Below are positions 23,343-36,600 of a DNA stretch of 64,000 nt, one piece after another; positions within the stretch are counted from its first letter, which is position 1, and each line of letters starts with the position of its first letter. A program made the translations under genes and the position numbers. The notes beneath the pieces are model-generated. The model did no database searches, was not told the DNA's origin, and saw only the letters and a program-made list of their open reading frames with translations. This DNA is from Ectobius pallidus. Taxonomy: Eukaryota; Arthropoda; Insecta; Blattodea; Ectobiidae. Where the stretch lies: assembly GCA_964059195.1 (NCBI GenBank), contig CAXKWD010000003.1, forward strand, positions 18,334,606 to 18,398,605, given 5' to 3'.

Positions 23343-23781
23343 TATTTTTATTTGTAAATGATCGTAGCTACACATTAATAGTAGTGGTAGGAGAAATAGT
23401 ATTTGGTTGTGGTTAAAATCAAGGAAATAGATAATTACTAATCTGTATGAAAGGCAAGAGAATGACAGTGACATCTGGGGATATCCTCCGTAATCTTTAT
23501 AACGTGCTTGCACCTTTTTTCTTTATCTTAACAGGCTCAGCCCGTAAAATGAAACTTTACATAGAAGGAGAGAGTTCTTTTAAACAATGTTTATGCTTCA
23601 AAGTAACATAAATTATTTATCATTAATGGAAACTGTAGAGATATAAAGATTATTATTTTATTTTATGTATAAAAATCAATAACCTTGTTTATTTTACTAT
23701 GTTGCTCTATGATTTTTTCCTGTATGTATGTTTGTAAATATTATTACATGTATTTCATTTGGTAGTGCTTGTGTTTTCCAG

Positions 23782-23895
23782 TTGCCTGCTGGTTCTGAAA
23801 GCGACCATGGAAGGGAGAGATACAAAGACTTCACATTTGATCACTCATATTGGTCATTTGACGCAGAGGACCCCCACTATGCTTCACAAGAACAA
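23782..23895 (+). CDS. Klp98A: Klp98A exon: motor domain, first exon found
   Basis: Encodes [20 protein letters not shown], then [18 protein letters not shown] (residues 1-38 of the partial protein). This is the loop and strand before the P loop. It starts in phase 0 after a CAG acceptor and ends at GTAAGT. The exon with VRVRP and the start codon must lie upstream; I did not find it. Confidence 0.85.
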
Positions 23896-26800
23896 GTAAG
23901 TAGAGCTAATACCATGGTCTGTTTGCATTTGTCTTATAAGTCCTCTCTAAGTACTAAAAACAATTCCCAGTAATAAGAGCATTTACTAATTTGTGAGATC
24001 TTTTCTTCACAAAGACCTGTTTCTTCTACATTTTTGAATCAGAGAGCTACGAAATGCAATGTGTTCAACAGTCCTTTTTTTTAAAGGATTGTTCAGACTT
24101 ATTCAAGATCCGTTTTCAGTTGCTACAGATGAAAGCCGTGATAAAAACAAACTCCAAACTGTGCCATATTGTTATTAACGGTATGTTAGTATAATGTGTT
24201 GTATTTAGCTTTGCCCCCCCCCCCCCCCCCCCCCTTGGCGTGTCTGTCCTTTATTTTGAAACTTTTCAGTTGGACACACTGGAAATGGCAGTGTTATTTT
24301 TTTAAATAAATAATTATTCTTACTAAGAATTCAGTCTTCATATTGGTTTCTTCTAGTCATCCGCAATCTGAGGATGGACCATGATTGTGGATGGAGGATA
24401 CAGCCTCCAGGTATGGAAGAAAGCTGAAAATATTTTGAATAAGCAGACACGGACAGATGACATGGGTTGGTGGAGGTTTGACATGAGGTTAATAGTCTCT
24501 CACATTAAAGAAATGGGATGGTTTCAATGAATACGCAATATATTTATTCATGATGGATATATATGCATTATAAGAACCACAGATTATTGTCTCTGTTGGA
24601 CATTACAAGAGAAGAAAAATTCCCCCGGCACTAGGATTCAAACCCAGGACCTTCTGCTGTCCATGCTGTTGCTCTATCAACTGAGCTAAGCCAGAATTCA
24701 CTTCACAGTGCCAGATGGAACCTCTCTCACAGGGTAATCAGTCATAGGAGAAAGGTTCCATCTGGTGCTGTAAAGCAAACTCTGGCTTTGCTCAGTTGGT
24801 AGAGCAGTGGCATGGATATCCAAAGGCCCTGGGTTTATATCCCAGTGTCAGAGGAATTTTTCTCCTATAATATTCTCATTCTTATTCATGTTTAAAAAAG
24901 TTGAAAATCTTTGATTGATAGACGGTAACACCTGTTGGCTGGTAAACCTCTGCCACTGTGCATCTCTGTTTCCTGCCACGAACCCACAGCTTCCTGAGTC
25001 TAGTAGTAATATATGTACTGTATATATATTTTTTTTCCTTCTTGTTTGCCATTTTTTTTAAATAGACAGCACCACCTATTACAATGAATGTAATACTACA
25101 TGCTTTTCCCTCTATTATAAACCCTCATTATTAGGGACCGGATTTTTAGGTTTTTAAAAACACTGTTTTAGGTTTTCCATTAGGTGAAATAGTTTTTTTT
25201 TTTAGGTTTTTTGTCTCCAAAATATCATTTTCGAGTAGAATAATTGGTTTAATGAATTTAAATGTGCTACATAGGATTCAATACGTAATACTTGTAAAGT
25301 TTAACTTAACAAAATTGACTTAAATTTGTGTAAACTTGCTTTAGACAATATTACACAATTGAAGAAAGAAATCATACACAGTTAAAAGAAGCAGTGAAAA
25401 TAAGATTGCCTCACATTTCCTGGTTACCGTATATCGCAGTATATCTTTCCAGATTCTCAACTATGAGTTGTATTGAATGACAACGTCTGTCATATACAGC
25501 AGGAGCAACTTTGAAAACGACAGAGCAGACGTAGAAACCCGCAAGGTGCAACGTCATAAAATAATCTCAGAAGAAGAAGAAGAAGAAATTCAGGTTTTCG
25601 CCAATCCACTGCCGTAATAAACTCGATTTCATTTGTTTCGGCATAATTAACACGTCTTCTTGAAACTCACAGTCTGACCACTCAGAATGAATAAAAGGGC
25701 GTTCAGTACTAAAGGTAACAAGCGCTTTAAAACAGAAATCTATATCCTTGTTCATACACGGCAACAATGGTTGTTCGTACGAATATTTTAAAAGGAATAC
25801 GCCGGTCATCTTACACTTCGTCTCTTGATACTGTCCATCCTAGACGACAATGGGTTGAACGAAACGCTGGTGGTATTAATTACAACCCGACAAAGTTATT
25901 GTCTCTCCGCAAAATATCGATTTCTCAACTGACAAACAAAAAAGACAAAATATAGCCTAAATTAGATATTTTAGGTTTTATATCCTGTTTAGGTATATTT
26001 AGGTTTTCATACCCCATTTAGGTATTTTTAGGTGCCACAGAATTAATGTGGTTGAATCCTATGGACATGATTCGAAAAATTGTATGAGCGCTTTTTGTTT
26101 TGGAAGTAAGGAAAAAATAGGTAAAAACCTAAGAATCCGGTCCCTACTCATTATGATCCCACTGTTTTTTTTCTCTCTTTTTTACTATGGCTTTTGGATT
26201 GTTACGTCAATCTAGGTGGTTTAATCTCTACTTTTTGTGTAACAATTTATCTAATCCACATCTGTTTTTCCGTATATTGTCTCTAGATTTATGGCATTTA
26301 GGAAGTCTATGAAACTTTTCTTATGTTCAAGCATTAGTTTAGTTTTTGTAAAAGTTCATTTTCCTTTTTTGCTTAGCATGTCACTTATAAACTTTGCTCT
26401 CTCAGTTTCTAGTTTGGAACACTCAAATAGAATGTGATCCATTGCTTACACTTTGGCTCCATACGAGCTGGAAGGATTGTCTTTTATTTTGAACCTGTAA
26501 TAATAAGAACCTAGTTTGCCATGGCCTTTTGTGACATGTTTTATGTACATGTGGATAATTGTGTTGTTTCAGGTGTACAGCGACTTAGGTACTGAGGTGA
26601 TTGAGAGTGCATTTGAAGGCTACAACGCGTGTGTGTTTGCATATGGACAGACTGGCAGTGGCAAAACATTCACAATGATGGGTTCTCCAGTAAGTGTTTT
26701 TTCCATGGCTCTCTTTTATATCGATGATGGTTTCTTGTAAAAACCACATAAATGATGTACAGTAGAGTCCCGCAAACTTGGCCTAATATGAACCGAAAGG

Positions 26801-29800
26801 ACTCCGAGTTTCTGAAATTCCGAGTTATTGAGAATAAGGGCTTAAAAATAAATCTGTTATTGCAAAAAATGAAAAATGTTGTTGTTGTTGTTTACTAATG
26901 CTCAGGAACTTGGATTTCCTCCATTCTCCTTCGGGCGTTCCAATAGTAATGTGTGAGCTGGGTTGGTAGATCAGCATCAATCTTCTTGATTGCCGGGCAA
27001 GTCAGTAGGTGTTCTCCATTCATTATTGAAGCTGGATCGTTGCACAGGGTACATTGTGGTGAAGGATAGATGTTGATTCTATGAAGATGTGAAGCTAAGC
27101 AGTCATGACCTGTAGTTATGCGGAAAAGAGCAACTGTTTGTCTTCTGGGTAGATCAGGAATGGCTGATTTATTCCTCAGTAAGGAATTCCATGACTTCTT
27201 GTGGCTGTCTTTTTCATTTTTCTCTTTACATATTTGATTAATCTTATATTGGGTCCAGATCTTAGCATTGTTAAAAGGTATGCTACAATATGGAGTCTGT
27301 TTAATGTTTGTTCCTTTCTTTGCAAGGAAGTCAGCAGCTTCATTTCCCATAATTTGACAGTGGGCAGGTATCCATTGAAATGCAATGTCTTTTTTGAGAC
27401 TTTGAAGTATTCTTGTTGTTGTATGTATTTCTCTTACTTTTTTGCTTTCTGGGTATGGTGATGCAATTGCTTGCAATGCAGTCTTTGAGTCCGTGAGGAT
27501 TACCACTTTGTTAAATTTAGTTATATGGTTTAAAAGTTGCTGGAGAGCTGTGCTTATTGCTTGTACCTCTCCATCATAGTGTGTTGACAAGGGTCCGAGT
27601 GATATGTAGAATTTGAAAATGTCACTATAGATTCCTGCGCCGGCATTGCTGTGTTTGTCCAGTAACGACCCATCTGTATATATATGTACCCATTCTGGAT
27701 TTGGGTAGCGTGTATGTATAGTTTCTAGAGCTAACAGTTTCAGTGTATTTAAGTTCATATCCTGTTTAGCAGCAATGTGTTCTATTAGGTTGTCTTCACA
27801 TTTGATATCTGGTAGTAAGAAGGGATGAGCAGGGTGTAGAAGATTCTCTATATTATCAGAAGTATCCAATTTGTATTTTATCTTTAATTTTCTGATTTCC
27901 TGAAGGAATCCAGACTGGGTTTTCAGTTTACGGTCTTCATGCTTGTACGATCTCCAGTAATCCTCATTAGGAAGTCTCCGCAATTTCTCATAAAGGGTAA
28001 TACTCTGTTTTTCTATCTGTACTTGTAGAGGGATGTTGTTTGTTACTATCTGCATTGCTGTGATGGGCGTGGACCTCACTCCGCCTGTTATTAGTCTTAG
28101 GGCTTGGTTTTGAACCCTTTCTAACTGTGTCATTTTCTCTGGTGTTGCAGTTATAAGTGATTCACTACCATACAAAAGAGTTGGTTTTATATATGTCTTG
28201 TAAGTCGTATTCAGTGTTTTCATGGATGATCCCCATTTACTTCCAGCCAATCTTTTTAACACGGTTAACCTCTGCTGAGCCTTCTCTGTTGTATGTTTAA
28301 CATGTTCTCGCCAAGAGAGCTTGGAATCCATAGTTACGCCTAAGTAAGTATAGGCTTCAGTTTTTTCAATTTTATCATTATTAATTTTAATCTGAATTTC
28401 AGGTTCAGTATGGCAAAGTGTAAAGACCTGGTATTTTGTCTTAGACATATTGATTTTCATTTCATTTTCTGAGCACCAATTGGAGAGTTCAGCTAAGGCA
28501 GCATTCATTTTGAGAGATAGATCATTGTTTCTCTTATGTGGTGCTGATGTCCAAATTATTAGATCATCAGCAAATAGTGCACACTTAATATTGCTGATTT
28601 TGGTTAGTTTTGGTGGTAGATCATTTATCATTATATTGAAAAGAGTAGGGCTGGAAATCGATCCTTGTGGAAGTCCTATGTGTGTCTGTCTATAGTTTGA
28701 GAGACAATTTTGAAATTTCGTGGCACAAAATCTTTGTATTAAAAAGTTATAAAACCATTTCAGTAAGTTATTGTGTATTCCAAGGTCAACCATTTTCTCC
28801 AATAATTTCAATCTAGGTACACTATCATAAGCTCCTTTAAAATCAACAAAGACAGCTAGTACTGTTTGTTTCTTATCCAAACAGTCTTTGATTTCTTGGC
28901 TTACTCGAACAACTTGTTGAGAGGTAGAGTGATTTTTACGAAATCCTGCTTGTTCTTGCTTTAGTAGATTTTTAGTTTCTAGGTACCATGTTAATCGATT
29001 ACATACCATTCTTTCCATTAATTTTGCCAGAATGCTAGTAAGTGAAATAGGACGATAGCTTCCCATGTCCTCAGGTGGTTTATTTGGTTTAAGAATAGGT
29101 ACTATAATGGCTTTTCGCCATAGTGCTGGTATTGATGTTTCCCATATATAGTTGAAGATCTCTAGGCATGTTTTAAGCGTCCGAGGACCAAAGTGTTTGA
29201 TCATTTCCCCTGATATTCCATCTGGACCTGGGCTTTTCCCTATTTTAAGCTGAGACACTGCCCGCTTTATCTCTTTGATATTAAATTCTGCCTCAAATAT
29301 ATCTTCTGAGTGAGTTTTGAAGTTATTCTTGATATGACATTTACTATTCTTATTTGTATGTTCTTTTGATTTCAAGGTTGCATTGAATGTTTTATTGAAT
29401 GCGTTTGCTATTTTTGTGTCCTCTGTAAGTGTTTTTCCTCTGCATATAATAGGCTCTTTTCTGTATTCTGTCCTATTGTCATTTAATAAACTGATATATC
29501 TGTGGACCTTTGCACTATCTTTCCTGTAGTCAATATTTTCCAAGAACTTTTCAAATGCCTCCTTTTTTGCAGTGTTTATTTCTTTTCTAAGTGTTGCAGC
29601 AACTTTCCTCCATTCCTGGATGTCCTTAGTGTCTTTGGTGGTCTCAGCTTTCAACCTTGCTTTTTTACGCTGATTTTTCAGTGTGTCAAGGTTCTTATTC
29701 CAGAAAGGCTTGTATTTAATTGTCTTACCTCTGGGAATATGGTGATTTGCTGCTGTCAGAACATTTTGACAAAACTTTTTAACCATGTTATCTGGAGACT

Positions 29801-32800
29801 TATATTCTTCAGTTGTAAAGGAAACAGATTTTGTTTCAATTTCCTCAGTGAATTTATTCCACTTGGCCTTTTTGTAATTCCATGAAATCTGTGCCATGGG
29901 TTTATTATTTGCCAATTTCTTCTGTGTAACGATTGTTGTTATAATTGGCCTATGACCACAGCCCGGATCATCTACTATTATACGACTTGATTTGTCTATT
30001 ATGTCTGTTGATAATAATGTAAGATCTGGGTTAGTTAGTGATCCGTTGTAATGGAGAAATGAAAAATGTAAAACACCGTTAAAAATCTTTATAAAACATG
30101 TAAATCCGAATTTAGTTTCTCTTCTATGAAACAAAAAGTATACGTGTCAATTTATGACAACAAAATAGTTTACCTATTTCTTGTCAAAGAATATTGTTTG
30201 ATACTTGCGTCATGGTTGGCGAGTAATTCAAACTGCCAGATTATCGAGTGCCAAGTTTGCGAGACTCTACTGTATACATTTTCTTAACATATTTTGCTTT
30301 TACTCATCAAGGGGAAATGCTACAAAATACAAGGAATGGGGCATAATGCATGGCCAGGGTATTGAATGGTATGTATAATGCAGATTATGGTTACCCATAT
30401 GTGACTGCATTGTGCCACTGTAATGTACTGCAGTAGTATATATATATACACGAGATGCCTCTGTAAAGGAAATTTGTTAGCCGGTTCCAGAAGAAACAGT
30501 AGATCACTTATGGGCTAAGCTTAGTTCAGCTCACAGTATTCAACTCGTAGGGATTTGGCCGTTTTTCATAAAGTAAAGAAGAAAGAAAATAAAAGGTCCA
30601 GATATGAACTACATACGCCCCTACAAATCTACAACTCTTTTACAGATTTTTATGGACAGAGTTGAACAAATCTCATTTTCTGTTTTATCTTGTGTAACAT
30701 TCTTTCTGTAAACAGGATTGTCAAGGTCTTATCCCACGAATCTGTAAGACACTCTTCAATAAAATGGCTGAGGGTAAAGAGCAGGGAGCAAGCTATCGCA
30801 CAGAAGTATCGTACCTTGAAATCTACAATGAACGTGTGAAGGATTTGCTGCAGCCCAGTGCTGGAAGTCACAGTTTGAGAGTACGAGAGCATCCACGCCT
30901 AGGGCCATATGTACAAGGCCTGTCTAGACATCTCGTTACAGACTACACAGATATACATGTAAGTATATTGGGTGAATTCTTAACTAACCATGTCATTTGG
31001 GAGTATTGGGACTGTGACATGCTCGAATAATCGGAAAGCACAGATAATCCGAATGTTAGAATTATTATTACCGTTCTAGCTTCAGGCAATGTTATGGGCT
31101 ACCAGGGGCGTATTCAGACGAAACGTTAAGTCATGCTAATATGTTGCACATGAGGGCACTTTAATTTCTTAGATTGTAGACAGTTTAATTGCAATTGTAG
31201 AAAATTCAGCCTGGCTCGAAAGTTCATGAAATGTCATCATTTTCTCTGAGACATCACAGACAATGCAGGGTGTAGTATTATAAAATACTTAAATCTTGTC
31301 TATTGTTTATTTTTTACACTACTTTTTAAAATATATATTTAGAAATATGAAATCATTTTTTCAATTATTCTTGTCATATTTTCATAAATTTAAGGTCATT
31401 TTATAGGTCATTTTCAGGCATTTTTAGGTCATCCACTTCTGAGCCCTATGGTACTATTGTTAGGCTTATCACAGCCCCTCCCGAAAAAAATCTTGGATTC
31501 GCTCCTGTGGGCTACACATATAAGCTAATGCGATTTTAGTTGGTTGTAATTTTATCATAATGTTCGTTATACTGCTTTTGTAAACAATAATAGCATGTGC
31601 GTAAATTTTTAACCCGTGCAAGGGGAATACATGTATAACCAGGTGCAAGATTTTGAGTTTTGCGCACATCATTTTGCATTTTATGTCTGCATATTGTTAC
31701 TTAGCTTCCAGAGAAGCCATGAATTCTCTATGCACAATATGATAAAATAAATGGTTTGTTCGCAAAGGAGATCCATGACTGCTTGAGAATTTGTTGTACA
31801 GTCTGTAACATACCCGTGATTTGCACTTTGCAAACAGTTACAAGAATTTGGAATCGATAGTTTCTGCGTTTAATCGATATGATATGCAAATAAAATATGT
31901 CCCTTTAACATGTTATACATGCAATATACTCGGCAATATAAACTATATTTTGGGAGACTTTTAATTATCTTCCATTATTCATACATATAAGTAGCCTATC
32001 CTTATAAATCTGGTGCAAGGTTATTGGAGGGAGGAGTCAGGCGCGTGAAAATAGGTTACTGCGCATGTCTCTGATAACAATTCATGGTAGAGCCTGCAAA
32101 CTTATCTTATAGTACAGAAACTGTCCGTTGAGAACTCATCGAACAGAAGATTGAAATAAGAATCACATATTCTAGCTTTGCGAACGCGTATGGAGAAAGA
32201 GCACATGCACGAACAATGGGTTTCTGGTTTCTGAATGTTTTGTGAACAAACTTAAAGTATGGGAAACTTTAAATTAAATGCGGGAAATTGAAGCCCTCAC
32301 TCCCAATTATATCTATATTCCTGAATACAAAGAATTAAAGAGGGATAATCGAGAGTTTGCTGTGTAATATATGCAACTATTTTAGTTTTTTTAACAATTA
32401 CAAGACAGTAAGAGTTGGAACCATGCAGATGATACTAATGCTTTAAACATTTCTTTCTTACAGGATTTAATGATGCGAGGAAACAACCATCGTACAACAG
32501 CCTCAACAAACATGAATGATGTGAGCAGTCGTAGCCATGCTATCTTCACTGTTATGTTTGTGCAAGCTGGCTTTTCCAACAACATGCCTAGTGAAACAGA
32601 ATCAAAAGTCCATCTTGTTGACTTGGCTGGGAGGTTTGTGGCTATTCATATTTTACTATATTCGGTTGAAACAGTAGGATTAAAATAATTTATTATTAAT
32701 GATGTGAAATGAATTAAAAATGTATGCTGTTATATTATCTGTGTTTATATGTAATATAATCTAATGTGATTTTATAGGCTGTAAATACTACTAAATTTGT

Positions 32801-33602
32801 CATTATGCTAGAGTAGAACGCAGCTCGGATGAGGGATCGTCTACTACTGCTGTGCAGAAAGAGAGAGAACTATAAGCTCCTAACATAAAAATGATGAACA
32901 TTTGATAAAAACACTTAGTTATGATAGTGGTTAAAAGATCAGTTAAAAACAATAAAAAAATAAAAAACACACACAACACAAGACGTTTCAGCCCGCCCTC
33001 CGGGCCTTCCTCAGTCAGACTGATTATATGGATCACTTCTTTCACAAACGGTCGTGTTGTTCAACTGCTGTTGTTGTTGTTGTTGTTCGTCGTTGCTTGT
33101 ATTGTCATCAAGTTCACGTTCTCTGTATCTGTTGCTTCTATAGTGTTCCAGTATCCACGCGTGGGGAATGTTAAAGTCATTTTCACATCTTGGGGAAATA
33201 CAGGGAAATTTAGATATGGGTCTTTTACTTCGCAAATTCTTAATAATGCTTAGCCATGGCTCCCCCAAATCACCCTCATAGGACCACGCATTTTATCTTT
33301 TACTATAAGCTCCTAGTTGCCAGTTCTCTGGTAGTCTGCTGGTGAATGCTAATGAAGTATAAATATACTTTAAATACAGTGTCTGTTGCCTGTCTACTGT
33401 TGGGAGCTGACGAGATGATCCGTGATTTGCTAGTGGCATGCAGGGAGAAGACTGTTGTGCTATAACTGCACATGTAGGGGAGCGCTGCTATTGGCTGCAG
33501 ATAAGGGCTCCACAGCCAGGCCAGGGATCATCTTGTCAGCTCCCAACAGTATGTAAGACTTGGTGCTTTCTTCATCCTCGGGAATCATCATCATCATCAT
33601 CA

Positions 33603-33681
<79 letters not shown>

Positions 33682-36600
33682 CATCATCATTGTCATCGTC
33701 ATCTTAAATTTTACACAATATTTTAACAAAAAAGTAATACAAAATATTGTAATGTACAAAAACATTCATAGGACAGCTTGTTATTGCATGCTTAAGCACC
33801 TGTACTAGAATGTTGCTACTGATTAAGAATGGCAGGGAAGGGAATACCTCCCACCTTTACTGCACTTTCTGGTTCATGCACATCCAACTCTAAGCCGACT
33901 TCCGAGCTGTGTTATACTCTAGTTAGTTTTCATTAACAATAGTGTGTATAAATTTGAACCATTTGCAAGCAGAATACAGATAAACCAGGTGCAAGATTTT
34001 GAATTTCTTGCACTGCATTTTACCATATTGCCATAGATAATATTACTCAGCTTCTCTGTGAGCTATGTAATAGGCTATTCTCTGTGCACAATATGTTGAA
34101 ATTAAGTGCGGGAAATCCAAAATCTTGCACCCGGTGATGTCCATATTCTGTTTTCGTAAGGTGAAAAAGGGAGGAAGAATCTTAAATAGATAATCCGCAA
34201 ACCAAATAATCTGTCCACAAATAATGGGCGTTTGCTGTAATAGGTCCATCTTCTGGCACCAAAGTAACTTCCTCCTTATTTAGATACTGATGTAATATGT
34301 ACAATACTTGCTCTCAAACTAAAAGCATGGACGACGTCACAGACAGAGGCGGCAGGAATTTGAATGCAAGCGAAACTTGCAGAGATGAAAACATTGACAG
34401 TATCACGCTAGTATCCACATGGTTAATTAAAGTGCGTGGAGATGTGGAATATATTTTCATGGTGAACTTAGCACTCCACGCATGCGCACTGCCAACAACA
34501 TGTTCAAATTTTAATGGTCGTGAAGCTTTCAGATTCCAGGCAATCTCTGTAAGTACAGAGAAATGTATCTTTGCTGTTACAGTGAACGTGCTGATGTATC
34601 TCTATTGTTACAGTGAACGTGCTGACGCTAGTGGGGCTACAGGACAGAGGCTAAAGGAAGGAGCGCACATCAACAAGTCTCTAGTAACGCTGGGCTCCGT
34701 TATATCAGCTCTGGCAGAATTGTCCAGCTCCCAGAAGGAGAACAGTTCTGGACAGCGAAGAGTTTCCAGATCTTTTATTCCTTACAGAGACTCTGTACTC
34801 ACCTGGTTACTGAGAGATAGCCTTGGAGGGAATTCCAAAACTATAATGATAGCAGGTAATGCTTGGCTAAAAACAGTAATGGTTACATTTCTGTATGCAG
34901 AAAAAATACAACTTAAATCATATTGCTGTTTTTAAATGTACGTATAGAGAGCGCAGAAAAAATTAGATTTAGAATTTAGATGATGCTTGTGATTAAGAAT
35001 CCTCACATTAATGGATGAGGCAAAGAACTGAATTCTGTATGCCCAACTATCATCTAAAGTTTATAGGCTACAGCTTTTCTTGTGTGTGACACAACCCACA
35101 CTGATCTTAAATCTCATAAAAATATGGGAAAACATAAACAGGGTATACCCAGTAACTCTTTGTCTTCTTTCCGAATTATAATAAATGTTTTCCAAGCATG
35201 ATGCTAAAAATTTGATATTCTGTTTCAGCTATCTCACCAGCTGACTGCAATTATGGAGAAACTTTGAGTACCCTTCGATATGCCAACAGAGCAAAGAATA
35301 TCATCAACAAACCTACCATTAATGAAGATCCCAATGTGAAACTCATTCGCGAGCTAAGGGATGAGATCACAAAACTTAGATCTCTTCTTGGAGAAAATGA
35401 ATATGTGAGTAAATTAAAAACTTTTTTGTATCTGTAGTTGAGTAAAAATTTTGAATGGGAAAACAAAAGAACAGGTTGCCAACAATGAGACACATTAAGG
35501 TGGTAACAATGGCACTACTAGCAGTGATAAAAATTGGAAAATTTTTATTTTATTTTGTCCTTTCTCCTCTTCTTTTCCTCTATCTACTATTCAATCCCTT
35601 TTCTTCTTTATCCTATCTACCTATTCCTATCCTATAAATTTTCGACCTATCGGGATTCAAGTGCAGGACCGGTAGCGTCATAGCCACTAAGCCATCGAAT
35701 GATCGTTAGGGTGTGAAGCGAGAATTCATCTATTTAAGTTTAGAGAATCATTTTGGTTCAGTGCGATGTCTTGTATTGTAGTAATTAATGCAAGGGCTAT
35801 TTTCAAATTGGGGATGCCTCGCAGTAATTTGTGCATAAGCTTTGGTATAAGGGGTGGAAACGCCATAGCAACGCTCGACAAGGGTGGGTGGAGCTTAAGT
35901 GGCGACCTATTCTTCCATTTTGCCTTTTGAATCTGCATTGATTTGAAATTTATTTTTATTGTAGGCAATGGAAACACAGCCTCAGGTCCTGGCTAAACTG
36001 CATCAGAAAGAAGCACAAGAAAAGGTATTAACAGAGGAATGGACAGAGAAATGGCGAGAGACTCAGAAAATCCTGCAAGAACAGAAAGCTCTTGGACTTC
36101 GGAAATCAGGTCTGGGAGTTGTATTGGATTCTGACATGCCACATCTTGTTGGAATTAATGACAATGTCTTGAGCACAGGTGTAACACTGTATCATTTGAA
36201 GGTAAGTTTAAAAATATATTTATGTATCAAGTATGCAAAATAATGCTTTAGTGGACGAATTGGCCAAGATAATTAATTGAAAGAATAAAATTAAAAGCAA
36301 AATAATTAAAACATTATATTTATTAACACTTGCACGCAAAACATTCATAGGCCTAAATTAAACGATTAGTAATTAATGAAACCACTAAAAATCTGGTTTT
36401 GAAGTGAATTCCACGATTAGAAACGCTGCCAGGGAAAATCAACCTCAGAGTCGAGTTCTCTGGCCCAGAAAACCCCTGCATTGTGAGTTCCATCCAAAGT
36501 GATCAATGTTTGTCTGTTTAGGCGAACTAAATTGACTCATTATTCCTCTTCCGACTTCGTTGAAAATTTTAGATGTCTACAAATGAATTAGCCAGGGTGG

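Larger units (their letters stand above)
26760..30272. mobile_element. pogo-like MITE split by a LINE
   Basis: The outer ends CAGTAGAGTCCCGCAAACTT and AAGTTTGCGAGACTCTACTG are inverted with one mismatch. TA flanks both ends (26758-26759 and 30273-30274). Without the LINE the element is about 323 bp. CAGT ends plus a TA duplication fit the Tc1/mariner-pogo group. Confidence 0.85.

Noticed and set aside
7000..23781. Search for the first kinesin exon (VRVRP motif)
   Set aside because: No convincing match was seen by eye on the plus strand; it may be upstream of the window or overlooked.
33438..33808. Frames of 80-100 codons on both strands
   Set aside because: They run through (ATT)n/(ATC)n and encode only Ile, Leu, Ser or Met runs; this is a microsatellite.
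34297..34613. Open frame extending upstream of the switch II exon
   Set aside because: It is intronic; the acceptor at 34612-34613 and the phase with the previous exon show that coding starts at 34614.
35640..35705. Minus-strand tRNA-like block near GGGATTCAAGTGCAGGACC
   Set aside because: Too decayed to assign to a SINE family or a tRNA.
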